Program-made: the position numbers and the translations under genes
The notes under the pieces: generated by a model
What the model was told of the DNA's origin: nothing
Database searches by the model: none
The model's input: the letters and a program-made list of their open reading frames with translations, nothing else
Assembly: GCA_963840075.1 (NCBI GenBank)
Contig: CAWIXS010000051.1
Location: 3,996 to 67,995, forward strand
Length of the DNA stretch: 64,000 nucleotides
Source: AWTP1-13 sp963840075
GTDB taxonomy: Bacteria > Pseudomonadota > Alphaproteobacteria > Rhizobiales > Hyphomicrobiaceae
Direction of reading: 5' to 3'
In this document: piece by piece, positions 34,232 to 42,470 of the stretch
Position numbering within the stretch: position 1 is the stretch's first letter
How the letters are laid out: every line of letters starts with the position of its first letter

Positions 34232-35022
34232 GCCTTTCTCCCGGTGAACCTCGCCGGCCGCTTCTCGAGGAAGGCGGCGATGCCTTCCCGGCAGTCGGGC
34301 GAGGCGCCGGCGAGCCGCTGCAGGTCGCGCTCCAGGTCGAGCTGCTGGGAGAGCGTGTTGGTCGAGGAGGCGACCAGCGCCTGCTTGGTGAGCGCCAGGC
34401 CGTAGGTTGCGGCCGCGGCCAGCTTGGCGGCCACGGCGCCCACCTCGGCCTCGAGCTCGGCGTCGTCGACGCACCTCCAGATCAGGCCCCAGGCCGCGGC
34501 CGTCTCGGCGGCGAGCGGCTCGGCCAGCATGGCAAGGCCGCGCGCGCGCATCGGGCCGACGAGGCGCGGCAGCACCCAGGTGCCGCCCGCATCGGGGATC
34601 AGCCCGATCCTGGCGAAGGCCTGCAGGAAGGACGCGCTGCGCGCGGCATAGACGAGGTCGCAGGCGAAGGCGATGTTGGCCGCGGCGCCGGCGGCGATGC
34701 CGTTGACGGCGGCGATGACCGGCTTCTCCAGCGTCGTGATCAGCTTGATCAGCGGGTTGTAGGCCTCCTCCAGCGCCTTGCCGGCGTCCTCTGCCCCGGC
34801 GCCCGCGAGCCCGGTATCCGCGAGGTCCTGGCCCGCGGAGAAGGCGCGCCCGGCGCCTGTCAGCACCACCACGCGGCAGTCGGGGTCGGCGCCGGCCGCC
34901 GTGAGCGCCTCGCGCAGCTCGGTGTGCATCGCGCGCGTGAAGGCGTTGAGCTTGTCGGGGCGGTTGAGCGTGAGGCGGGCGATGGCCCCCTCGCGTGACA
35001 CTAGGACTGTCGCGGTGCTCAC
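34228..35022 (-). CDS. enoyl-CoA hydratase/isomerase, PaaG-like
   Basis: 264 residues. It has the crotonase core LTLNRPDKLNAFTRAMHTEL, the oxyanion-hole segments GAGRAFSAGQDL and NGIAAGAAANIAFACD, and the IGLIPDAGGTWVLPRLVG stretch where the catalytic Asp of PaaG lies. It is probably 2-(1,2-epoxyphenyl)acetyl-CoA isomerase, which opens the ring epoxide. The coupled PaaI supports this. A general fatty-acid hydratase remains possible. It ends with CREGIAAFLEKRPARFTGR, as common in this family. Confidence 0.87.
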   Translation of the reverse strand: MSTATVLVSREGAIARLTLNRPDKLNAFTRAMHTELREALTAAGADPDCRVVVLTGAGRAFSAGQDLADTGLAGAGAEDAGKALEEAYNPLIKLITTLEKPVIAAVNGIAAGAAANIAFACDLVYAARSASFLQAFARIGLIPDAGGTWVLPRLVGPMRARGLAMLAEPLAAETAAAWGLIWRCVDDAELEAEVGAVAAKLAAAATYGLALTKQALVASSTNTLSQQLDLERDLQRLAGASPDCREGIAAFLEKRPARFTGRKA

Positions 35023-35067
35023 GGGCTCCTCCTCCTCGAATGCGGCGCCGGGGGAGGCTGGAGTATA

Positions 35068-35460
35068 TCAGGTCCGCGGCGTCGCGTTGGGCCGATCGGC
35101 GAAGGAGCGCCGGATCGCCGCGACCGCGGCCCAGACCAGCGACACGGCGCACCCTGTGAGCACCGCCAGCGCGGGGATGACCACCCACCCCACCACGATA
35201 GCGAGGGCGTGGGCGAAGCCTTCCGCATGATCCTGCCGCATGCGCTCCAGCACGCCGTACTCATCGGGCAACAGCGGGCGTCGGGGCGGTGGCGGCGGCA
35301 GCAACTGAAACACCGCCAGCGAGTAGAGGACGAGGAGCACCAGCCCCAGCCCCGCGACAGCAACCGGCAGGGATGCCTTGAGCCCCCAGCGCCAGTGCGC
35401 CAGCGGCGCCAGCAGCAGGAGCACGGCGAGATACAGGACGTAGAGGAGGACCTCTGCCAT
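35068..35460 (-). CDS. small membrane protein, unknown
   Basis: 130 residues from ATG 35460. Helices are MAEVLLYVLYLAVLLLLAPL, ASLPVAVAGLGLVLLVLYSL and IVVGWVVIPALAVLTGCAVS, with a Pro/Arg-rich turn QLLPPPPPRRPLLPDEYG between the second and third. I do not recognise the family. It is located in the inner membrane, and the longer frame upstream is not coding-like. It is probably a real gene since the hydrophobic pattern is regular. Confidence 0.65.
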   Translation of the reverse strand: MAEVLLYVLYLAVLLLLAPLAHWRWGLKASLPVAVAGLGLVLLVLYSLAVFQLLPPPPPRRPLLPDEYGVLERMRQDHAEGFAHALAIVVGWVVIPALAVLTGCAVSLVWAAVAAIRRSFADRPNATPRT

Positions 35461-35920
35461 GCGCCAGCTCGTAGGCCGGGTTTGCAGCAATCGTTTGCTT
35501 GCGCGCTGCGCGGAAGCCAGGCGCTCGGAATGAACCGGCGGGGGCCCCCAGAACGGCGTTTCCCGCCACGCAGAAAGCGCCGTTCCGGCCCTTGGCGGCT
35601 GGCCAGGGGGGTAGGGCCCAAACCGCACGCCGGCGCTCCTGGGCCTCGCTGGGCCGCCTGCGCGCGCTTTCCCGAAATGGCACGAAGGAGCGCGGCCAAC
35701 CGCGCGCAAAGGGCGTACGCATGCAACGTCTGGCAAACCATTCGCACAAGGAGTAGCCGCAACGCGAGCGCAAATCCGCGCGTTGGGCGGGGCAGTCGGC
35801 AGCGCATGCGACGGAAATCGGGGTTTCCACGGAGTGCGCGCAAGGGGGGTGCATGCGAGGGAGGCGGGGTCACCCTGCCCGCAAAGGGGGGAAAACTCCG
35901 CAACCAGCCAGGAGCACTGC
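35461..35920. other. 460-bp intergenic region with an inverted repeat
   Basis: No gene is recognised. GAACGGCGTTT (35551-35561) faces AAAGCGCCGTTC (35576-35587), a possible hairpin in the promoter region between divergent genes. The rest is low in structure. AGGAGCACTGC before 35921 is the ribosome site of the next gene. Confidence 0.5.
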
Positions 35921-36325
35921 ATGCGCCGGATCGCGACCATTGCCGCACTCGCCGCCCTCTTGCCGGGGCTGCCGCTCGTCGAGGCTTCGGCCGGCGAAGG
36001 CTACCGCTACGGCCCGGCCGGCCCGTTCGCCTACTTCTTCGCGCCTTCCTACGGCTACAATCCGGCGCCCCACAAGTCGTATGCCTTCTGGCGCCCCTAC
36101 TACCGCGCCCAGGCGGACCGCTCCTTCGCGCGCCGCGCCTTCCGCGCCAACTACTTCGTTGCACACGGCTACAATCCGTCGTCGCGCTACCGGGGGCCGC
36201 CGACGAACTATTACGCCGAGCGCTACGCGCTCGAGCCCTATTCCTATTTCGACTGCCCGCTGGCGCGCCGCGGCGAAGGAATCTGCGCCAACCAGCCGCC
36301 CCTGTCGGCCGTGCCGCAACCGTAG
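35921..36325 (+). CDS. small exported Tyr-rich protein
   Basis: 134 residues. Signal MRRIATIAALAALLPGLPLV then EASAG; the mature part is rich in Tyr, Phe and Arg (YRYGPAGPFAYFFAPSYGYN, SYAFWRPYYRAQADRSFARR). No catalytic motif is visible. It is probably periplasmic or envelope associated. The AGGAG ribosome site is well spaced. Short Tyr-rich secreted proteins are common in Hyphomicrobiales and lack known roles. Confidence 0.7.
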   Translation: MRRIATIAALAALLPGLPLVEASAGEGYRYGPAGPFAYFFAPSYGYNPAPHKSYAFWRPYYRAQADRSFARRAFRANYFVAHGYNPSSRYRGPPTNYYAERYALEPYSYFDCPLARRGEGICANQPPLSAVPQP

Positions 36326-36334
36326 ATCGGTTGC

Positions 36335-36418
36335 AGGTTTCGGGTATCGGGTTTCAGGTTTCAGGTTTCAGGGGTGAGGTTTCGGACACCTCCGACACCT
36401 GCAACCCGACACCTGAAA
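36335..36418. repeat. GGTTTCAGG-type short repeat cluster
   Basis: Tandem GGTTTCGGG/GGTTTCAGG units (36335-36372) are followed by inverse versions (CACCTGCAACCC, GACACCTGAAATC at 36398-36420), forming a long imperfect stem between convergent genes. It is unrelated to the other two repeat families seen here. Confidence 0.7.
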
Positions 36419-36420
36419 TC

Positions 36421-37095
36421 TTACCGCGCCCATCCCGCATAGAGGGTGAGGCCGATGCTGTAGCTCACGACGAGCAGCAGGATCGCCTGGGCCCACGCGC
36501 CGGCGGGAAAGCCGGCAACCAGCACATGCGCCGCCGCCAGCAGCCACAGGGCCGTGGCAACGGCGGTGGCCGGCCACAGCCGGCGCGTGCGCAGCGGATG
36601 CGCCCATTTGAGGGGGACGAACGTGAGGGCCACGCAGGCAAGGACCAGCACCGCGGTGGCCAGCGGCGACAGCGCCAACGCGAACACGTGGAACGCGAGC
36701 AGGTTCCAGATCGCCGGAAAGCCTACGAAGCTGTGGTCCTCGGCCTTGCTCTCGGTATCGCAGAAGTGGAACAGCGACGAGAGCAGGATCAGGCTCGCCA
36801 GCACGATCCCCCAAGGCCCCCGCAGATAGCCCGCCTGCAGCAGCGCCAGGGCGGGGACAAACACGTAGGTGACATAGTCGATCACCAGATCGAGCCGCTC
36901 GCCGGAAAAGCGCGGCAGCCTTTCATGTGCGCCCGCCAGGCGCGCAAATGTGCCGTCGATGCCGTCGATGACGAGCGCCAGGCCGAGCCAAACGAACAGC
37001 TCCTCCCAGGCATTGTGCAGCAGGGCCAGTGTGGCCATCAGGCCACATACGATGCCGAGAGCGGTAAAGACATGGACCAGAGCCGCCGGCCACAT
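36421..37095 (-). CDS. pcs: phosphatidylcholine synthase
   Basis: 224 residues, eight hydrophobic segments. The CDP-alcohol phosphotransferase motif is DGIDGTFAR...GERLDLVIDYVTYVFVPA, the D-G-x2-D-G-x2-A-R...G-x3-D-x3-D pattern with its acidic metal ligands. Pcs condenses choline with CDP-diacylglycerol in the inner membrane to make phosphatidylcholine in one step, a route typical of rhizobia and relatives. The N-terminus MWPAALVHVFTALGIVCGLM is normal, as is the length. It is a single gene with its own promoter region. Confidence 0.95.
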   Translation of the reverse strand: MWPAALVHVFTALGIVCGLMATLALLHNAWEELFVWLGLALVIDGIDGTFARLAGAHERLPRFSGERLDLVIDYVTYVFVPALALLQAGYLRGPWGIVLASLILLSSLFHFCDTESKAEDHSFVGFPAIWNLLAFHVFALALSPLATAVLVLACVALTFVPLKWAHPLRTRRLWPATAVATALWLLAAAHVLVAGFPAGAWAQAILLLVVSYSIGLTLYAGWAR

Positions 37096-37191
37096 GGGAG
37101 CGCCTATCCGAGGAGGTTCCCAGAATCATAAAGGAGCGCCGCAGCGCTCCTCTTGGCAAGCCTGTCTTGGCAAGCTCTGGGCTGAGAACGC

Positions 37192-37557
37192 TCAGAAGCG
37201 GTACTTGACCGTGCCGCGCAGCTGAACGTCGTCCGCGTTGTTGGTCTTGTCCTGGGTCGGGCCCTGCTCGTTGGCCCCGTGCAGGATCTCCAGACCCAGG
37301 TCCAGCTTGGGCAGCACGCCCACCTTGCCGAGCCCTGGGATGTTGACCTCAGTCCCCGGCGTCTGGCCCAGATGCAGCTCGGGCGTTGTCAGGCTCAGGC
37401 CCTTTGACGGGTCGACCGTGACCTTGGGAAGCTCGAGCACGGGCCCAGGCGGCGTCTTCTGCTCGCCACCCACCGTGCTCTCCTGGAATGCAAGAGCTGC
37501 CTGGCCGAAGAGGACCAGGGCCGCCGCTGCTACAATGTATCTCATCGGTTTCATCAC
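37192..37557 (-). CDS. small exported protein, possibly outer-membrane associated
   Basis: 121 residues. Signal MKPMRYIVAAAALVLFGQAA then LAFQES. The mature part is LTTPELHLGQTPGTEVNIPG and ends QLRGTVKYRF; a terminal Phe with alternating residues is the BAM-type signal of outer-membrane proteins, but the chain is too short for a full barrel. It could be a secreted fragment or an oligomeric small protein. No family recognised. Confidence 0.65.
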   Translation of the reverse strand: MMKPMRYIVAAAALVLFGQAALAFQESTVGGEQKTPPGPVLELPKVTVDPSKGLSLTTPELHLGQTPGTEVNIPGLGKVGVLPKLDLGLEILHGANEQGPTQDKTNNADDVQLRGTVKYRF

Positions 37558-37897
37558 CCGACCCCGCAGGCTCGCAAACAGGCGACTCTCACCTACCTAC
37601 GCGGCTTTCTACATGCCTATCCGTACACCGCAAGGCAAGCACACATCCACAATAGTTTGGACCCCGGGCCGCGCTTCTTCGGCGGGTGTGCCCGCTGCGC
37701 CATGTTGCACGAACGGCACACTATCGGACATTAGTTGCCGTTCCGCACTTGCGCAGGCTTCCCGAGGCCAGTGCCGCGTTGGAGCAAGCAGTCGAATCAC
37801 CGTAGTAGGACATCCTTCATCCTGCATTGCGCATCTCAAGTGAACGCGTGGGCGCAAAAGTTCGTTGCGAACAGTCGCTAGAACCGGAGATGCGCCT
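37558..37897. other. 340-bp intergenic region upstream of the broken porin
   Basis: Divergent promoter region. It contains no recognised gene. Shorter AT-rich parts near 37630-37660 (CACATCCACAATAGTTTGGA) may be promoter. Confidence 0.45.
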
Positions 37898-39250
37898 ATG
37901 ACTGGGGGACCCCAAAAATCGTTGAGCAGCGTGCGCGTGGCGCTGGCGGCCGGCTTGCTGGCCGGCGGCGCCGCCTTGATGCCAGCCACCGCCGCAGACC
38001 TCGGCGGCAACTGCTGCGCAGACCTCGAGGAGCGGGTGGCGGAGCTGGAAGCCACCACCGTCCGCAAGGGCAACCGCAAGGTGTCGCTCACCGTCAGCGG
38101 CCAGGTCAGCACGGCCCTGATGCTCTGGGACGACGGCCACCGCAGTGACACCTACGTGGTCGACAACACCGTTTCCCGCACCGGCTTCCAGTTCGACGGC
38201 TCGGCCAGGATCAACCCGAGCCTGACCGCCGGTTTCCAGATCGTGATCGGTCTCTCCTCGGGTGCGCGCAGCCATATGGTGAACCAGAAGGACGATGACG
38301 CCACCGGGGTGACCACCCTCACCACCAAGTCCAAGGTGGAGGAGGAGTCGGTCCTCGCCATCGAGCTCGCCAACTGGTACCTCGACCACAAGCACTTCGG
38401 AAGGCTGGCGGTCGGGCGTGTCGGAACGGCCGCTGACGGCACCACCATCGTCGACCTGGGCGGAGCCGGCGTGATCGCCAACGCCGAGATCGGCGAGTGG
38501 CAGCAGGGCTTCTTCCTCGCCGGGAATGCGAAGTGGGCCGACATCTTCGGCGGCAGCTCCGTGAGCCGGTCGAGCCAGGCGCGCGGCAACGGCATCATCT
38601 ACACGACGCCGACCCTGCATGGCTTCTCCGCCGTCGGCATCTTGGGGCGAGAACGATGTGTGGGACGCGGCCCTGCGCTATGCCGCCGAGTGGCATGGCT
38701 TCCGCATGGCAGCCGCAGTCGCTTACACCCACAATCACGCCGGCACAGACGAGGTCACTCCGAATCGTCCTGGCAAGGGCGGGCCAGAGCCCACCAAGTG
38801 GCAAGGCTCCGCCAGCGTCATGCACGTGGCCTCCGGCCTCTACCTGACGGGCGCCTTCGTGCGCCAGGACAATGATGAGCAGTTCTGGTACCATGGCTGG
38901 CAGGATCGTCCGGACACGAGGCTGTGGTACGTCCAGGGCGGCGTATCCAGGAACTGGACGGGGCTCGGCAAGCACGGTGCTCTACGGCGAGTACGCGCGG
39001 GTCGATGACGGTCTCGCGGGCTCGATCATCAAAGGTCACGGCTATTACGATCTGATCACGGGCAGCGAAGCCACCGTGTGGGGCCTGGGCGTGGTGCAGC
39101 ACATCGATGCGGCCGCCATGGAGCTGTTCCTGGCCTACCGCCGCTACTCGGCGGAGGTCACGAGCCCGGGCTAGCTACGGCTACATCGACGGCACCGAAT
39201 CGCTCAACGACTTCGATGTCGTCATGAGCGGCGCGCGCATCAGGTTCTGA
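37898..39250 (+). pseudogene. porin, paralogue of the 39.3-40.8 kb porin, three frameshifts
   Basis: ATG 37898 starts MTGGPQKSLSSVRVALAAGL (signal) followed by AADLGGNCCADLEERVAELE, nearly the same as the convergent porin. Extra single bases near 38643 (GGCATC-T-TGGGGC), 38970 (GGCAAG-C-ACGGTG) and 39169 (CCG-G-GCTAGC) break the frame. Deleting them gives a full porin of about 450 residues ending VVMSGARIRF and stop 39250. As written, translation ends in the first third after the shift. The intact paralogue may cover its role. Confidence 0.85.
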
Positions 39251-39276
39251 TCTCGACGCACCGTCGCGCGAACAAA

Positions 39277-39303
39277 CGAAGGGCCGCCTCGGGCGGCCCT
39301 TCG
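39277..39303 (-). terminator. hairpin between the convergent porin genes
   Basis: CGAAGGGCCGCC-TCG-GGCGGCCCTTCG, a 12-bp perfect stem with 3-base loop. On the minus strand it is followed by TTTGTTCG, so it best fits as the terminator of the intact porin at 39327-40829. It may also slow plus-strand transcription of the pseudogene. Confidence 0.85.
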
Positions 39304-39326
39304 CTGTCTCTGCAGGCAGGAGGCGC

Positions 39327-40829
39327 TCAGAACTGGATGCGGGCGCCGGCCTGGATGTACCAGATGTCCTCCAGGCCGCCGGGAATCTGCAGCGCGGCGC
39401 CCTGGACCCCCGAATCGCCCATGAAGACGCTGCCGGTGTAGCGCCGATAGCCGAGGTAGAGGTCCATGGCCGCAGCATCGATGGTCTGCACGGCGCCCAG
39501 GCCCCACCACGACATCTCGCTGTCGAGCACGACGCCGTTCGCACCGACGAGGCCGAGCCCCGAGAAGTTTGCTACGCCCGCAACCGCGGTCAACCCGGTG
39601 AGGCCATCGTGCACGCGCCCGTATTCCGCGTAGAAGGTGGTGTTGCCCCAGCCTGTCCAGTTCTTCTGGATGCCGGCGTCCACCCACCAGAGGGGGATGT
39701 CGGGCCGGTGTCTGTCGGGGTCCAGGTCGAAGATCTCCTGCTGGTTCCCGCCGTGGAACGAGTAGCGCGCATAGGCCACGCTGGCGAACAGGCCGGTCGC
39801 GATGTGCATGACGCTGGCGGACGAGAGCCAGTGGCGCCGGTCGGTATCGTCGAGTTGCACGTCGGGAAATACCCCGCCGCCCAGCACGATGAGGTCGGGC
39901 TCGCGGTCGTCGTAGCGCCGGTAGCCGACGCCGGCGGCGATGCGGAACCCGTGCCACTCGCCGGCATAGCGCGCAGAGGCATCCGCGAAGTCGTCCTCGC
40001 CCCACGAGACGCCGAAGGTGAAGCCGTGCCACGTCGGCGTCGTGTACATCACGGCGTCCCTGCGGGTCAGGGCATGCAGCCCGCAGTCCGTGGAATAGGC
40101 ACCCGCGGCGCCATTGAAGCCTGTAGTCGGGCCAGGCGACGGCCCGCCACACATCTGGGCCCAGGTGGTGCCCCCGAGCTGGCCGATGCCGTTGCGCAGC
40201 AAGAACCCGCCGCCCCACAGGAACGGCTGCGAGTTGGCGATCACGCCGGTATTGCTGAGGTCGATGATGGCGATGCCCGCCGTGGTTGTGGCCAGCCGGC
40301 CGACGCTGAGCCGGCCCCAGTGGGCGCTTTGGATGTACCAGTAGGCCTGGTTGAAGCCGAGCACCGAATCGCCCGCCCCGCCGATGCCATCGCCGAGGGC
40401 GAAGTTGCCGAGGATGCCGCCTGACCCGGTTAAACCGTCGTCATCGATCTGGTTGACTTGGTGCGACCGGGCCCCAAGCGGCAGATCGAACTCCATATGG
40501 AAGCCGGCGGTCAGGTCGGCGTTGATCTTGGCGTTACCGGTGAAGCGGAAGCGCGAGTTGGAGATGGCGTTGTCGACGGAGTAGATGTCGGAATCGAAGC
40601 TGTCGTTCCAGTACAGGACCGACCGGTTCACCTGGCCGCTCAGAGTGAGCGACACGCGGCGGTTGCCCTTGCGCACCGTGGTGGCTTCGAGCTCGGCGAC
40701 GCGCTCCTCGAGGTCGGCGCAGCAGTTGCCTCCGAGATCGGCGGCCTGGGCCGTGCCTGCGTTCAGCAAAACACCGGCCAAGGCGGCAATGGCACCGTGA
40801 CCGGCAACTTTGAATAGTCCCCCGTTCAT
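39327..40829 (-). CDS. outer-membrane porin, intact paralogue
   Basis: 500 residues from ATG 40829, preceded by GGAGAG. Signal MNGGLFKVAGHGAIAALAGV, then AQAADLGGNCCADLEERVAE, then GNRRVSLTLSGQVNRSVLYW. Many amphipathic strands and a C-terminal AGARIQF. The Cys-Cys pair next to the coiled coil may form a disulfide or attachment. Serves as a passive channel in the outer membrane. The first 110 bp of the mature region match the broken porin in inverse orientation. Confidence 0.93.
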   Translation of the reverse strand: MNGGLFKVAGHGAIAALAGVLLNAGTAQAADLGGNCCADLEERVAELEATTVRKGNRRVSLTLSGQVNRSVLYWNDSFDSDIYSVDNAISNSRFRFTGNAKINADLTAGFHMEFDLPLGARSHQVNQIDDDGLTGSGGILGNFALGDGIGGAGDSVLGFNQAYWYIQSAHWGRLSVGRLATTTAGIAIIDLSNTGVIANSQPFLWGGGFLLRNGIGQLGGTTWAQMCGGPSPGPTTGFNGAAGAYSTDCGLHALTRRDAVMYTTPTWHGFTFGVSWGEDDFADASARYAGEWHGFRIAAGVGYRRYDDREPDLIVLGGGVFPDVQLDDTDRRHWLSSASVMHIATGLFASVAYARYSFHGGNQQEIFDLDPDRHRPDIPLWWVDAGIQKNWTGWGNTTFYAEYGRVHDGLTGLTAVAGVANFSGLGLVGANGVVLDSEMSWWGLGAVQTIDAAAMDLYLGYRRYTGSVFMGDSGVQGAALQIPGGLEDIWYIQAGARIQF

Positions 40830-41428
40830 TGTTGGTCTCTCCATCAGAAGTTGCCGTGCTGCCTGGGACCCGAGCGGGCTCGGGTCCAAAGAACGCTCCC
40901 GTGTCCGGATCGCGACGCGCGCAGGGGCGCGCGCGACGCCGTGAACCGGACGCGAAACGCGTTGGACGCGGATACCGACTGACGCTGGAACCTGGGACGC
41001 GACGCGGGGGCTAAGCGGCCTTCAGCACACCGTTGCGCAGGTTGTGCCGCCTGGCCCCGGTCCGCCGGGCCCGCTCGAACGAGCGGATCGCTTGCCCCGG
41101 CTGACAGACCTCTTCCGCACGACTCGATGCCACTCCCGGGCATGATTACCAATCGAGAGATATAACGCAAACACGCCAAAAAGAGTTTTGGTATTAAGTT
41201 TGGATTTGTGGCGATGACGCAACGAATAATATAATGAAAATATGATATTATATATCATGCAGATATATACTATATAGATTTGAATAGAGGGAGCGTGCTC
41301 CCGCTTTCAGCCCGGTGCAAAGGGAAATCAGCCGCCGCATCGGATTGGCGACGTATCACATCGGATATCGGATCGTGCGGGCGAGACCGGATGCGGAGCG
41401 GCGGCGCAAGACCGGGACGGCGTCCGGC
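40830..41428. other. 600-bp intergenic region with an AT-rich patch
   Basis: No gene recognised. 41190-41280 is very AT-rich for this genome (AATAATATAATGAAAATATG, ATATTATATATCATGCAGA). It lies 350-450 bp upstream of the intact porin, so it may be a promoter/regulatory region for it, or a trace of foreign DNA. The rest is GC-rich and unstructured. Confidence 0.5.
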
Positions 41429-42304
41429 TCAGGGGGAGAACAGGGGAATGGCCCACCACGGCATGCCCGGGCCCGAGGATGTCCGGGCGCGGCGCCGGTC
41501 TCTGGCGCGGGTATCCGACCAGCGCGACCGCTTGGTGCGGGCCGTGCGCTTCGCAGGGGGCGACGGGCCTGCGAGCGACATGCGCTCCTCCGGCGTGCCC
41601 GCCGCGCTGGTCGTCGGTCCGCCGGTGTCGACGGACGGCGGCGCATTGGATTTCTTGGTGCGCGCAACGAGGGCGTTCGGCCGGCAGCTGCCGTAGTCGC
41701 TCGTGGCCTGGCCCGGAGGACACGCTGTGCCGCCACAGGCGATCCGGCGATGGCTCTGCACCAGCGCCAGCAGGACGTCGTCGGGCTCCTCGACGGGCAG
41801 CGTGGCATTGACGCGCTCGGTGAAGGCCTTCATCGCCCGGCGTACGCCAGGGGTCCATTCACCGGTGATGGCACCGCCATAGCAGCCGACGCGCTTGAGG
41901 TGGTGCTGGATCGCCTTGGTCAGGCCCTCGCGGTCGAGCGCCACCGTGCGTGCGGGCTTGTTGTGGTCGACGGGCACCCGCGGCGGGGCCTCGGCGATCT
42001 GCAGCGGGGCAGGCGCCGCACTGGACCTGCCATCGACGGGCGGCGGTTGCGGCTCGGGGCGCTTGTCGGCGACCGGCGGCGGGGGAGCTGCCGCGGCTGG
42101 GGGCTGCCGCGCGCCGGGCGTCGCCCCGTCCACTTTCGCCTGACCCTCCAGGAGGCCCGCAGTGCGGGGCGCGGCGCTCGTCTCGGCCGCATGCTGCCCG
42201 GCCGGCGCGGCGCTCTCGGCGGCTGTGCGCTGGCGCTCGGCCAACGCATAGGCCGCGATCGTAACGCCAGCGACGAGGAAGACTGCGCCAGTCAGCTTGC
42301 CCAT
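41429..42304 (-). CDS. membrane-anchored protein with a peptidoglycan-binding-like region
   Basis: 291 residues from ATG 42304. One N-terminal TM helix (LTGAVFLVAGVTIAAYALAE), a long Ala/Pro-rich linker, then LTKAIQHHLKRVGCYGGAIT followed by GEWTPGVRRAMKAFTERVNA, similar to PG_binding_1 helical modules with the xxQxxLxxxGCYxGxxxGxW pattern. After it is RRIACGGTACPPGQATSDYG, a Cys-containing segment. It probably anchors in the inner membrane and binds peptidoglycan in the periplasm. The last 70 residues are low complexity. Confidence 0.75.
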   Translation of the reverse strand: MGKLTGAVFLVAGVTIAAYALAERQRTAAESAAPAGQHAAETSAAPRTAGLLEGQAKVDGATPGARQPPAAAAPPPPVADKRPEPQPPPVDGRSSAAPAPLQIAEAPPRVPVDHNKPARTVALDREGLTKAIQHHLKRVGCYGGAITGEWTPGVRRAMKAFTERVNATLPVEEPDDVLLALVQSHRRIACGGTACPPGQATSDYGSCRPNALVARTKKSNAPPSVDTGGPTTSAAGTPEERMSLAGPSPPAKRTARTKRSRWSDTRARDRRRARTSSGPGMPWWAIPLFSP

Positions 42305-42470
42305 GGCCGGGACTCCCGCACGCTTGCACACCCATGAGCCATGAAGGCACCGCTCAGCCGCCGCGCGCATGTTAGCAGGAGCACCGTCGCGGGCCCACGC
42401 CAAAGCAGGCGATGGGGAAGCGTTTTGCACTTATGCTTACCCGCGGACGGCCTGCGATGCCGTCCGCCGG

